From: Salinarimonas rosea DSM 21201
Lineage (GTDB): Bacteria; Pseudomonadota; Alphaproteobacteria; Rhizobiales; Beijerinckiaceae
Reading direction: 5' to 3'
Assembly: GCF_000429045.1 (NCBI RefSeq)
Contig: NZ_AUBC01000012.1
Coordinates: forward strand, 62,001 to 126,000
Length of the DNA stretch: 64,000 bases
The translations under genes and the position numbers were made by a program. Below the pieces are notes generated by a model that was not told where the DNA came from, did no database searches, and saw only the letters and a program-made list of their open reading frames with translations. Each line of letters begins with the position of its first letter. Within the stretch, counting starts at the first letter, position 1. Below, piece after piece: positions 1-8,238 of the stretch.

Positions 1-1
1 G

Positions 2-106
2 ATCGACCTGAAACCGTATCTGCCCAGTATCGATTGTCATCCCGATGCCAGCTTTGGTTGGAAAACTGCGGACACAACGACGAGGCAACACGGGAAAGCG
101 AGCTGA
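2..106 (+). CDS. 3' end of a TrmO/TsaA-like tRNA methyltransferase (partial)
   Basis: The window opens inside a reading frame that gives 34 residues before a TGA at 104-106. The visible peptide begins IDLKPYLPSIDCHP and continues DASFGW. This resembles the C-terminal part of the YaeB/TrmO (TsaA) family, where a GTPVLDIKPY-type segment is conserved; TrmO methylates N6 of t6A37 in tRNA. Only the tail is present, so the call rests on a short motif. The start and catalytic part lie left of position 1. Confidence 0.5.
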   Translation: MDLKPYLPSIDCHPDASFGWKTADTTTRQHGKAS

Positions 107-211
107 GGCGCGGTTTTTCTCCCGTCAATAACCAACGTAAAACCTTTTGGGCCGCAGGATCGACCTCGGATGGGCGTCTTCCACGCTTGGAGCGCTCCAA
201 CAGGGGTGGTC

Positions 212-3178
212 ATGGTTCCGTTTCCGGCGAACGAAGCCGAAAGGCTCGCGGCCGTCAGGGCACTGCGTATCCTCGATACCGACGCCGAGGTTTCCTTCGA
301 CGCCGCCTGTCGCACGGCCGCGCGGCTCGTCGGGACGCCGATCGCGCTCGTCACCGTCGTGGACGAGCACCGGCAATGGTTCAAGGCGCGTCACGGCATC
401 GGCCTGCGCGAGACCCCGCGGGAGATCTCCTTCTGCACCCATACGATCCTGTCCGACGAGCCGCTCGTCGTGGAGGACACGACCGCCGACCCGCGTTTTC
501 GCGACAACCCGCTCGTCACCGGGGAGCCGGGCGTGCGCTTCTACGCCGCCGTGCCGCTCGTCCTCGATCCGGGCATCCGCGTCGGCACCGTCTGCGTCAT
601 CGACACGCGCGCACGGAGCATCGGCGCCGAGGCGGTCGCGGCGCTGAAGGACTGCGCCGCGATGGTGGTGGAGGCGCTGCGCGCCCGGCGGCGGGAGGAG
701 GAGGCGGGGAGCGACGCCCGCGTCGCCGCGGCCGAGGCGCGCTACCGGGCGCTCGCCGAGGCGCTGCCGCACAAGGTCTGGATCACCGACGCGGCCGGCC
801 GGACGGTCTTCGAGAACGCGCGGCTGCGCGAGTACCACGGCGGAGACCTCGACTCGCTCGCCGCGCGGATCGCGCTGCGCCATCCCGACGACCACGCGCG
901 CCTCTCGGCGATGCGCGCTGCCGCGATCGAGTCCGGCTCGTGCGTGGAGACGGAGGGACGCCTGCGCCGCCACGACGGTGCCTACCGCTGGCAGCACCTG
1001 ACCCTGAGCCCGATACGCCGCGACGAGGACGGCGGCGTCGTCGAGTGGCTCGCCGCCTCGCTCGACATCGACGACATCCTGCGCGACCGCGAGCGCCTCG
1101 CGCGGACGACGGAGCTGCTCGAGCTCGCGCTCGAAGCCGGCGGCGCCGGCTGGTTCGAGCGCGACGTCGCCTCGGGCGCGTCCCGACTCTCGCGCGAGAG
1201 CAAGCGCCTGCTCGGCCTGCCGGACGATGCGCCGGACATGCTGGCCGGCGAGGCCTTCCAGGCGCTGATGCACCCCGACGACCACGAACGCGTGCTGCGG
1301 GCCCGAACCGCCGCCCTCGCCACGGGGCGCTCCTACGCCACCGAGTTCCGCGTGCGCCTGCCGAGCGGCCGCACGCGCTGGATCATGGCCGTGGGACGCC
1401 CCAGCCGCGATCCGGAAACCGGTCTCGAGCGCGTGCTCGGGCTCAACATCGACATCACCGAGCGCAAGCTCGTCGAGGATGCCATGCGCCGCTCGGAGGC
1501 GCGGCTGCGCGCCAGCGAGGAGCGGCTCGCCTATGCGCTCGAGGCGACGAACGAGGGCATCTGGGACTGGGACGTGCGCACCGGCGAGGGCTGGCACAGC
1601 GAGCGCTGGGCGCAGATGCTGGGCTATCGCCGCGACGAGGTGAGCACCCACGTCTCGAGCTGGCGTTCGCTGATCCATCCGGAGGATCGGGACGCCGTCG
1701 AGGCGCGCCTGTCGGAGCACCTCGAGGGCGTCACGGCACTCTACGCGAGCGAGCACCGGGTCCGCCACGAGGACGGCTCCTGGCGCTGGATCCTCGATCG
1801 CGGCAAGGTCGTCTCGCGCGACGGTGCGGGCCGGGCGATGCGCATGGTCGGCACCCACACCGACATCACCGACCGCAAGGAGGCGGAGCACCGCGCCGAG
1901 CGCATGGCCCGCCACGACGTGCTGACCGACCTGCCCAACCGCGCGCACTTCCGCGAGCGCCTCGACGAGGCCTTGGAGGCGGCGGCGAAGACGGACGAGA
2001 GCGTGGCCCTCGTGTGCATCGACCTCGACCGCTTCAAGGCGGTCAACGACACGCTCGGCCACCCGGTCGGCGACGCGCTGCTGAAGGCGGTGGCGGGCCG
2101 GCTGGTGGGGCAGGTGCGCGCGAGCGACGTCGTCGCCCGGCTCGGCGGCGACGAGTTCGCCGTCCTCCAGATCGGCGCGCAGCAGCCCGAGGCCGCGCGC
2201 TCCCTGGCGCAGCGCATCTCGCAGGCCTTCGCGACGCCGGTCGCGCTCGCCGGCCGCGATCTCCCGGTGGGGTTGAGCATCGGCGTCGCCATCGCGCCGC
2301 ACGACGGCGTCGACGCGGACCAGCTCTTCAAGAGCGCCGACCTCGCGCTCTACCGCGCCAAGGGCGAGGGGCGCTCCACGGTGCGCTTCTTCGAGCCGGA
2401 GATGGACGCGAGCGAGCGCGAGCGCCAGGAGCTCGAGATCGACCTGCGCGAGGCGATCGCCCGCCAGGAGCTCGACCTCCACTTCCAGCCGGCGCTCGAT
2501 CTCGAGACCGGCAGCGTCGCCGGCTTCGAGGCCCTGGCGCGCTGGACGCACCCCTCCCGCGGGCCGATCCCGCCGGACCGGTTCGTGCCGCTCGCCGAGC
2601 AGGCGAAGCTCATCGCGCAGCTGGGCGAGTTCGTGCTGCGGCGCGCCTGCGCGGTCGCGGCGACGTGGCCGGCACCGACGCGGGTCGCCGTCAACGTCTC
2701 ACCGGCCCAGTTCGAGAGCGACGGCCTCGTCGCCACGGTGGAGGACGCGCTCGCCCGCTCGGGACTGCCGGCGTCGCGGCTCGAGCTCGAGATCACGGAG
2801 ACGGTCCTGATCGGCGACGACGCGGCGGTCATGCGCCAGCTCCGGGCGCTGCGCGATCTCGGCGTGCGCATCGCGCTCGACGATTTCGGGACGGGCTACT
2901 CGTCCCTGTCCTACCTGCGCCGGTTCGCCTTCGACCGCATCAAGATCGACCGGTCGTTCATCCGCGACATGGAGGACCCGGACACGGCGGCGATCGTGCG
3001 CGCCATCGTCCAGCTCGGGGCGCGGCTCGGCATCGCCATCACGGCGGAGGGCATCGAGACCGACGCACAGCTCGCCTGCGTCCGGGCGGAGGGCTGCGCG
3101 GAGGCGCAGGGCTGGCTGATCGGCCGCCCGGGCACGGCGGACGCCGCCCGCGTGCGGCTGGCGCAGCGGGCGGCGTGA
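212..3178 (+). CDS. GAF/PAS sensor with GGDEF and EAL domains (c-di-GMP turnover)
   Basis: The protein is about 988 residues. An N-terminal GAF domain (about residues 10-155, with an FCTHTIL segment) is followed by at least three PAS/PAC repeats (about 170-575). A GGDEF domain has an intact GGDEF motif at residues 645-649. A C-terminal EAL domain has the EAL signature at about residue 773 and later the DDFGTGYSS segment typical of active phosphodiesterases. Both catalytic motifs look intact, so either or both activities are possible. No transmembrane segment or signal peptide is seen, so it is probably a cytoplasmic sensor. The ATG at 212 is preferred because the GAF fold begins just after it; an in-frame ATG at 170 would add 14 residues. 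Confidence 0.9.
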   Translation: MVPFPANEAERLAAVRALRILDTDAEVSFDAACRTAARLVGTPIALVTVVDEHRQWFKARHGIGLRETPREISFCTHTILSDEPLVVEDTTADPRFRDNPLVTGEPGVRFYAAVPLVLDPGIRVGTVCVIDTRARSIGAEAVAALKDCAAMVVEALRARRREEEAGSDARVAAAEARYRALAEALPHKVWITDAAGRTVFENARLREYHGGDLDSLAARIALRHPDDHARLSAMRAAAIESGSCVETEGRLRRHDGAYRWQHLTLSPIRRDEDGGVVEWLAASLDIDDILRDRERLARTTELLELALEAGGAGWFERDVASGASRLSRESKRLLGLPDDAPDMLAGEAFQALMHPDDHERVLRARTAALATGRSYATEFRVRLPSGRTRWIMAVGRPSRDPETGLERVLGLNIDITERKLVEDAMRRSEARLRASEERLAYALEATNEGIWDWDVRTGEGWHSERWAQMLGYRRDEVSTHVSSWRSLIHPEDRDAVEARLSEHLEGVTALYASEHRVRHEDGSWRWILDRGKVVSRDGAGRAMRMVGTHTDITDRKEAEHRAERMARHDVLTDLPNRAHFRERLDEALEAAAKTDESVALVCIDLDRFKAVNDTLGHPVGDALLKAVAGRLVGQVRASDVVARLGGDEFAVLQIGAQQPEAARSLAQRISQAFATPVALAGRDLPVGLSIGVAIAPHDGVDADQLFKSADLALYRAKGEGRSTVRFFEPEMDASERERQELEIDLREAIARQELDLHFQPALDLETGSVAGFEALARWTHPSRGPIPPDRFVPLAEQAKLIAQLGEFVLRRACAVAATWPAPTRVAVNVSPAQFESDGLVATVEDALARSGLPASRLELEITETVLIGDDAAVMRQLRALRDLGVRIALDDFGTGYSSLSYLRRFAFDRIKIDRSFIRDMEDPDTAAIVRAIVQLGARLGIAITAEGIETDAQLACVRAEGCAEAQGWLIGRPGTADAARVRLAQRAA

Positions 3179-3206
3179 GGCCGGGGCTCACTCGCAGGTG
3201 CGCGGC

Positions 3207-3548
3207 TCACTCGTAGGTGAAGGTGGAGATCTCGCAGACGTTCACCGCCTCGTCGACGACCTCGTCGCCGTCCGCGAACACGGCGCGGAAGTCGAACAGG
3301 CACTGGCCGGAGCCGTCGTCGATGTCGACGTCGACGGAAGAGCCGCTGCCGAGGACGTCCGCGCCGAGGATGTCCTCCTCCCAGGTCGAGCGATCGACGT
3401 TGGATGCGTAGAACTCCATCATCGTCACGCCTGTGCGGTTGACGATCTCGACGACCCGGTTCTGGGCGAGGGCGGCGCTCGGGACGAGGCCGAGGAGCAG
3501 CGCGCAGGCGCCGAGGGCGCGCGCGGTGCGCAGGAAGGTGGGGATCAC
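3207..3548 (-). CDS. Small exported protein of unknown function
   Basis: About 113 residues, starting with a GTG at 3548 that has a GGAAAG-like ribosome site upstream. The protein opens with a signal peptide (hydrophobic core ending PSAALAQ). The mature part has a segment around WEEDILG and an acidic stretch ending DIDDGSGQC. Two cysteines could form a disulfide. It resembles short periplasmic hypothetical proteins that are widespread in Alphaproteobacteria, but no function is known to me. The reading frame stays open to an ATG at 3656, but that would bury the signal peptide. It lies convergent to the GGDEF/EAL gene. Confidence 0.7.
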   Translation of the reverse strand: MIPTFLRTARALGACALLLGLVPSAALAQNRVVEIVNRTGVTMMEFYASNVDRSTWEEDILGADVLGSGSSVDVDIDDGSGQCLFDFRAVFADGDEVVDEAVNVCEISTFTYE

Positions 3549-3698
3549 GGCAGGACTTTCCGCAGGAACGCGCCGGATCGGCGCGGCCGACGACGTTAGT
3601 TCCCGCGCGGTCACTGTCCACCGGGCGCGAGGGGCGCAAAGCCTCATGCCCGCCACGCATTCGTGCTCCGCCCGGCCGGCCGGGCGGGACGGCGGGCC

Positions 3699-5738
3699 TT
3701 ACCCGGCTCGTCCGCTCGCGGCCCCCGCCGGCTTGCCCACCACCTCCGCCATGTGGTCGGGCCGGGCGCGGAAGGTGCCGACACCCGCCGTGAGCGAGCG
3801 CAGGTCGACGATGAAGCCGTCCATCTCCGGCTCCGGCACGAGCGCGGTCAGCACGTCCCAGCCCTCCCAGCCCGGGCGCGGCACGTAGGCCTGGATCTGG
3901 CCGCGCCGGGCGCAGACGAGCTGCGTCGCCTTCGAGATCGCGTCGGAGGGCGCGACGATCTCCACCGCGAGGATGGGCTCGAGCACGATCGTCCCCGCCT
4001 CCGCGAGCGCCTGCGCCACGGCCGCTCTCCCGGCGGCCTGGAAGGCGGCGTCCGAGCTGTCGACCGCGTGCCAGCCGCCGTCGGTGAGCGTCACCGCGAC
4101 GTCGACCACGGGATGGCCCTGCGGCCCGCTCGCGAGCGCGGCCTCGGCACCCGCCTTCACGGAGGGGATCCACTGCTTGGGCACGACCCCGCCGGTGATC
4201 GTGTCGCCGAAGGCGAAGCCTTCGCCGCGGGGCAGCGGCGCGACCGAGACGGCGACGTCGGCGAACTGGCCGTGCCCGCCGGTCTGCTTCTTGTGGCGCG
4301 CCCGCGCGCTGGCGGGGCGGCGGATCGTCTCACGATAGGCGACCGCCGGCGCAGCGGTCTCGACCGCGAGCCCCCAGCGGCCGGCGAGCCGCTCGACCGC
4401 GAGGCGCAGGTGGATCTCGCCCTGCCCCATCATCAGCAGGGCGCCGGTGTCGGCGTCCTGGCGCACGACGAGGGCGGGATCCTCCTCGCAGAGCTTGGCG
4501 AGGCAGGCGGCGAGCTTCGCCTCGTCCTTGCGGTCGGGGGCGCGCACGATGCGGGTGTGGACGGGGTCCGGCGCGACCACGGTGGCGACGGCATCCGGCC
4601 GCTCGCGGCCCACCTGAAGGCTCTCGCCGGTGACGATCGTGTCGAGCTTGGCGAGGCCGACGAGGGCGCCCTCGCCCGCCTCGCCGATGCGCCGGCTCGC
4701 CTCGCCGCAAAGGGCGGCGACGCCGGCGACGCGGCCGGACGCGCCGCGCGAGCCGACGACACCGTCCCCCTCGGCGATGCGGCCGCGCAGCACCCGGGCG
4801 ATCGAGAGCTTGCCGCCGTGGCTCGTGTGGCGCGTGGCGATCACCTGGGCGAGCGGCGGCCCCTCGGGCGAGACGCCGAGGCGCGCGCGGGTCTCGGTCA
4901 GCCGCGGCGCCTCGTGACGCAGCGCCTTCAGCAGGCGCGTCACGCCGTTCCCGTGCTCGGCCGAGCCGAACAGGACGGGCACCACGTGGCGCTCGCGCAG
5001 CTCGCGGGCGAGGTCGTCGAAGACGCGGTCGCGCGGCGGCTCGATGTCGGAGAGGAGCTCCTCCATCAGCGCGTCGTCGTAGTCGGCCAGGCGCTCCAGC
5101 ATCTGGAAGCGCGCATCGCGCGCGTCCGGCGGCGCGGTGTCCGAGCCCTCGACGACCCGGCTCGGCGCGTGCTCGCGGTAGATGAAGGCCCGCTCGAGGG
5201 CGAGGTCGACGAAGCCCACCGCGATGCCGTCCTTCCAGATCGGGATCTGGCGCAGCAGCAGCGGCGTGCGCGACGCGCGCTGGAGCAGCGCGAGCGTGTC
5301 GCGCACGCGCTGGGCGGCGACGTCGATCTTGTTGAGGAAGAGGAAGCGCGGCACGTCCGCCTCCTCGAGCTCCCGCAGGATCGGCTCGAGCGCCGGGATC
5401 TTGCGCTCGTCGGCCTCGCACACGACGATCGCGGCGTCGCAGGCGGGCAGGACCGCGCGCATGTCCTGGGCGAGCTCGACGGAGCCGGGGCAGTCGACGA
5501 AATGGAAGGTCTCGCCGAGGAAGTCGGCGCTGGCGAGGTTCGGCTCGGTGCTCATGGCATGGGCGCGCGCCTCGCGGCTCGAGTCTCCCACGCTGGTTCC
5601 CGCCGCCACCGAGCCGGCGCGCGCGACGGCGCCCGCGCGCTCGAGCAGGCTCTCCATGAGCGTCGTCTTACCGCTCTGGAATGGGCCGACGATGGCGACG
5701 CACCGTGCCGCGCCGCCGCTGATCTCCGTGTCCGGCAT
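3699..5738 (-). CDS. Elongation factor G-like translational GTPase
   Basis: 679 residues, in the usual length range for EF-G paralogues. The G domain has a P-loop GPFQSGKT (residues 18-25), a G3 motif VDCPGS and a G4 motif NKID. Later regions match EF-G domains II to V, including a GGHGQFADVAV segment typical of domain IV. The G1 sequence (GPFQSGKT instead of AHIDAGKT) marks the divergent EF-G-like class rather than canonical FusA. Its exact ribosomal role is uncertain. It stands alone, divergent from the YcaQ-like gene. Confidence 0.9.
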   Translation of the reverse strand: MPDTEISGGAARCVAIVGPFQSGKTTLMESLLERAGAVARAGSVAAGTSVGDSSREARAHAMSTEPNLASADFLGETFHFVDCPGSVELAQDMRAVLPACDAAIVVCEADERKIPALEPILRELEEADVPRFLFLNKIDVAAQRVRDTLALLQRASRTPLLLRQIPIWKDGIAVGFVDLALERAFIYREHAPSRVVEGSDTAPPDARDARFQMLERLADYDDALMEELLSDIEPPRDRVFDDLARELRERHVVPVLFGSAEHGNGVTRLLKALRHEAPRLTETRARLGVSPEGPPLAQVIATRHTSHGGKLSIARVLRGRIAEGDGVVGSRGASGRVAGVAALCGEASRRIGEAGEGALVGLAKLDTIVTGESLQVGRERPDAVATVVAPDPVHTRIVRAPDRKDEAKLAACLAKLCEEDPALVVRQDADTGALLMMGQGEIHLRLAVERLAGRWGLAVETAAPAVAYRETIRRPASARARHKKQTGGHGQFADVAVSVAPLPRGEGFAFGDTITGGVVPKQWIPSVKAGAEAALASGPQGHPVVDVAVTLTDGGWHAVDSSDAAFQAAGRAAVAQALAEAGTIVLEPILAVEIVAPSDAISKATQLVCARRGQIQAYVPRPGWEGWDVLTALVPEPEMDGFIVDLRSLTAGVGTFRARPDHMAEVVGKPAGAASGRAG

Positions 5739-5963
5739 GGATGACCTCCCGCGTTTCGCCCCTCGTGGGGACGCGCCTTCTCGCGGGCGCTTTACTTCGC
5801 CCGTCCATGGTCTGCCGGACGACGGCCGTTGGCAAGCCCCGCCGGCATCCGCACTTCAGCGGAACCGGGCTGCCGCTCCGGCGGCGCTGGGCTAGGCTCG
5901 AACCGGGACGAGCGTCGCGCGAATCGGCGGCCGGGTTGCGGATCGGGAGAGCGAGGAGTGGGC

Positions 5964-7181
5964 ATGCGGATCGAGGCCGAGGCGGCGCGGCGGTTCCTGT
6001 GCGAGCGGCTGGGGCTCGCGGGCGCGCATTGGGCGGATGCGACGCCGCTGTCGCGGCTCGGCATGGTGCAGATCGACACGATCCGCATTGCCGGCGGGCG
6101 CAATCACGAGCTCGTCCTCGCCGCGCGCGCCGACGTGCCGACCCGCGGCTTCGACGCGCGGGTCTACGGAGCCGGCGGCTTCGTCGAGCAGCACTATCCG
6201 GTCCACCTCGTGCGCAGCGCCTGGCGTCGGCGCTTCATGGAGGGCATGGCCCACCGCGCCGGGCGCTACCGGATCGCCGGCATGAGCGACGCCGAGGTCG
6301 CGGCCGTGGAGGAGCGCGTCCTCGACCGGATCCGCGAGAACGGCCCGGCCAAGGCGCGCGACTTCGACAGCATGCGCGTGCGCGGCGGCTTCGATACGCT
6401 CAAGGCGACGACGATCGCGCTGGAGCGGCTCCACCTCGCCGGCCGGCTCCAGATCGCCGGGCGCTCCCAGGCGTTCGAGCGGCTGTTCGACCTCACGGAG
6501 CGCCTGCATCCCGACGCCTGCGAGCCCGTGGTGCCCGGGCCGCTCGACGAGGCGGCGATCGCGGACCTCGCCCGCTACGCGCTCGAGGTGCTGCGCCTCG
6601 CGACGCCCGACGCGCTCGTCGAGCGGGTGCAGCATCACGCCGGACCATGGCGAGGCGATGCGCGCAAGGAGCGCCTGCGCACGCTCACCCGCGCCTCGCT
6701 CGACCGGATCGGCGCCGTGCCGGTGGAGGTCGTGATCGCCGGGGAGCCCGTCCCGCACCTCGTGCTCGCGGAGGATCTCGAGGCCCTGCGCGCGGCCGCC
6801 GAGGGCGACGCGCCGGCCGCGGACGAGCCGATGCGGATCGTGCCGCCGCTCGACAACCTCCTCTTCGATCGCCCGCGCTTCGAGCGCCTGTTCGGCCGGC
6901 GCTTCCTGTTCGAGGCGTACAAGCCCAGGCGCGAGCGCAGCTTCTACTTCGCCATGCCGCTGATCCACCGGGCGCGCTTCGCCGGCATCGTCGACCTGCG
7001 CCTCGTCGAGGGCCGCCGGCTGATGGTGGAGCGGCTCGAGGCCGTGCCCTCGACGGAACGCGAGGCCCTGCGCGCGGCGCTCCACCGCCTCGCCGGGCTG
7101 GTCGGCGCCGAGCGCGTGAGCGCGCATGCGCGCATCGACGGTGCAATGCGCAAGGCGGTGATCGGGCGGGTGGCCGGGTAG
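5964..7181 (+). CDS. YcaQ/AlkX-type winged-helix DNA glycosylase
   Basis: About 405 residues of the HTH_42 (YcaQ/AlkZ) family, monofunctional glycosylases that remove bulky alkylated bases and can unhook interstrand crosslinks. The LGMVQIDT segment near residue 35 carries the Q-x-D catalytic signature (QID) of the YcaQ/AlkX branch, as opposed to the QxQ of AlkZ. The ATG at 5964 is chosen over the in-frame ATG at 5829 because a GAGGAG ribosome site lies at 5952-5957 and the family fold begins there. It is probably a stand-alone cytoplasmic repair enzyme. Confidence 0.85.
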   Translation: MRIEAEAARRFLCERLGLAGAHWADATPLSRLGMVQIDTIRIAGGRNHELVLAARADVPTRGFDARVYGAGGFVEQHYPVHLVRSAWRRRFMEGMAHRAGRYRIAGMSDAEVAAVEERVLDRIRENGPAKARDFDSMRVRGGFDTLKATTIALERLHLAGRLQIAGRSQAFERLFDLTERLHPDACEPVVPGPLDEAAIADLARYALEVLRLATPDALVERVQHHAGPWRGDARKERLRTLTRASLDRIGAVPVEVVIAGEPVPHLVLAEDLEALRAAAEGDAPAADEPMRIVPPLDNLLFDRPRFERLFGRRFLFEAYKPRRERSFYFAMPLIHRARFAGIVDLRLVEGRRLMVERLEAVPSTEREALRAALHRLAGLVGAERVSAHARIDGAMRKAVIGRVAG

Positions 7182-7188
7182 GTGGACA

Positions 7189-7226
7189 GGCGCCCCTGAG
7201 GGCGGCGCGCGAGCCTCGGGAGCGCC
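7189..7226. terminator. Candidate bidirectional terminator hairpin
   Basis: Between the convergent YcaQ-like gene and the small membrane protein gene, a 13-nt arm at 7189-7201 (GGCGCCCCTGAGG) pairs imperfectly with 7214-7226 across a 12-nt loop. There are two or three mismatches or wobbles and no clear T tract, so this is a candidate only. Confidence 0.35.
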
Positions 7227-7230
7227 CTTC

Positions 7231-7623
7231 TCACGGCACGCCCGCGCACAGGTCGAGCACCGCGATCCCCACGCTCTCCACGACGATCCCGAGCGACGAG
7301 AGCCCCGCGATGCCGACGCCCGCCGCCGCGAGGAAGCGCGAGCGGGCGGGAACGGTGCCGGCCTCGTCGCCGGGCCAGCGGCTTCCCAAGGCGCGAAAGG
7401 CGCGATGGGAGATCGCGCCGCCGGCCACGGCGACGGCGAGGGTGACGGCGGTGATCAGCCACAGCGGCCAGCGGCTGCCGCTTTCGCACAGCGCCGGGAT
7501 GATCCAGAACGCCGCGTTCTGGTGGATCGCCCAGGCGATTGGCCCGAGCGCCCAGCCGGCCCAGAGCTGCATGATCCCCGTGGGCGTGCGGTAGCGGCGC
7601 GTGCGGTCATCGTCGTCGTCCAT
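7231..7623 (-). CDS. Small oxidase-associated membrane protein (unknown function)
   Basis: 130 residues with an acidic, soluble N terminus (MDDDDD), then about three or four hydrophobic helices, for example around residues 18-40, 52-74 and 100-125. It is the last gene of the oxidase group, 9 bp after subunit III. Small membrane proteins in this position often belong to the oxidase complex or its assembly. I recognise no family-defining motif, so the link to the oxidase comes from position only. Confidence 0.65.
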   Translation of the reverse strand: MDDDDDRTRRYRTPTGIMQLWAGWALGPIAWAIHQNAAFWIIPALCESGSRWPLWLITAVTLAVAVAGGAISHRAFRALGSRWPGDEAGTVPARSRFLAAAGVGIAGLSSLGIVVESVGIAVLDLCAGVP

Positions 7624-7632
7624 CGAGCCTCC

Positions 7633-8235
7633 TCAGATCAGCCGCGGGCCCCAGTAGAGGGCCAGGTAGAAGGGGATCCAGGCCGCGCTGACGAAGTTCC
7701 AGTAGAGCGTGTCGACGACGACGCCGAGCTGGCGCTCGGGCGTGAAGTAGCCCTTCACCGCGAGGATGGCGACGACGAGCGTGCCGACGATCGCCGAGGC
7801 GACGTGGGTGAAGTGGAAGCCCGAGATCGTCCACATCAGCGAGCCGTAGGCGTGGTCGTCCCAGCGGAACTCGTAGGCCGCCATCTCGAGCGCACGGAAG
7901 ACGAGCACGAGCGCGTGCAGCGACACGCTCGCCAGCAGCCCGAGGATCAGCCCGCGCCGGTCCCCCGCCGTAATCCGGTTGCCCGCCCAGCGCATCGTCA
8001 CCATCGACGTCAGCAGGAGCCCGAGATTGACCGACGGCCACAGCAGCGGCGCCGGCGCGAGCCCGGCGGGCGGCCATTCGGGCGCCGTGAGCATCAGGTA
8101 CGAGTAGCTGACGACGAGCATCGCCACGACGGTCAGCTCGATGGCGATGAGGCCGATGATGCCCGCGTAGAGCGGGTGCGTCTGCTTGGCGAAGCGGGTG
8201 AGGCCCGAAACGTCGGTGCCGGCGAACTGCCGCAT
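7633..8235 (-). CDS. ctaE: Cytochrome c oxidase subunit III
   Basis: 200 residues, the short (five-helix) subunit III type found with caa3 oxidases. The HPLYAGIIG start, the FRALEMAAYEF segment and the GFHFTHVASAIVG segment are typical of COX3. The COX3 fold stabilises the catalytic subunit in the inner membrane. It follows subunit I with a 3-bp gap and so shares its operon. Confidence 0.9.
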   Translation of the reverse strand: MRQFAGTDVSGLTRFAKQTHPLYAGIIGLIAIELTVVAMLVVSYSYLMLTAPEWPPAGLAPAPLLWPSVNLGLLLTSMVTMRWAGNRITAGDRRGLILGLLASVSLHALVLVFRALEMAAYEFRWDDHAYGSLMWTISGFHFTHVASAIVGTLVVAILAVKGYFTPERQLGVVVDTLYWNFVSAAWIPFYLALYWGPRLI

Positions 8236-8238
8236 GGC

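Noticed and set aside
34-3216. Long Arg-rich frame over the GGDEF/EAL gene
   Set aside because: It is a high-GC shadow of the real frame; the composition is Arg/Ala/Gly-rich with no domain.
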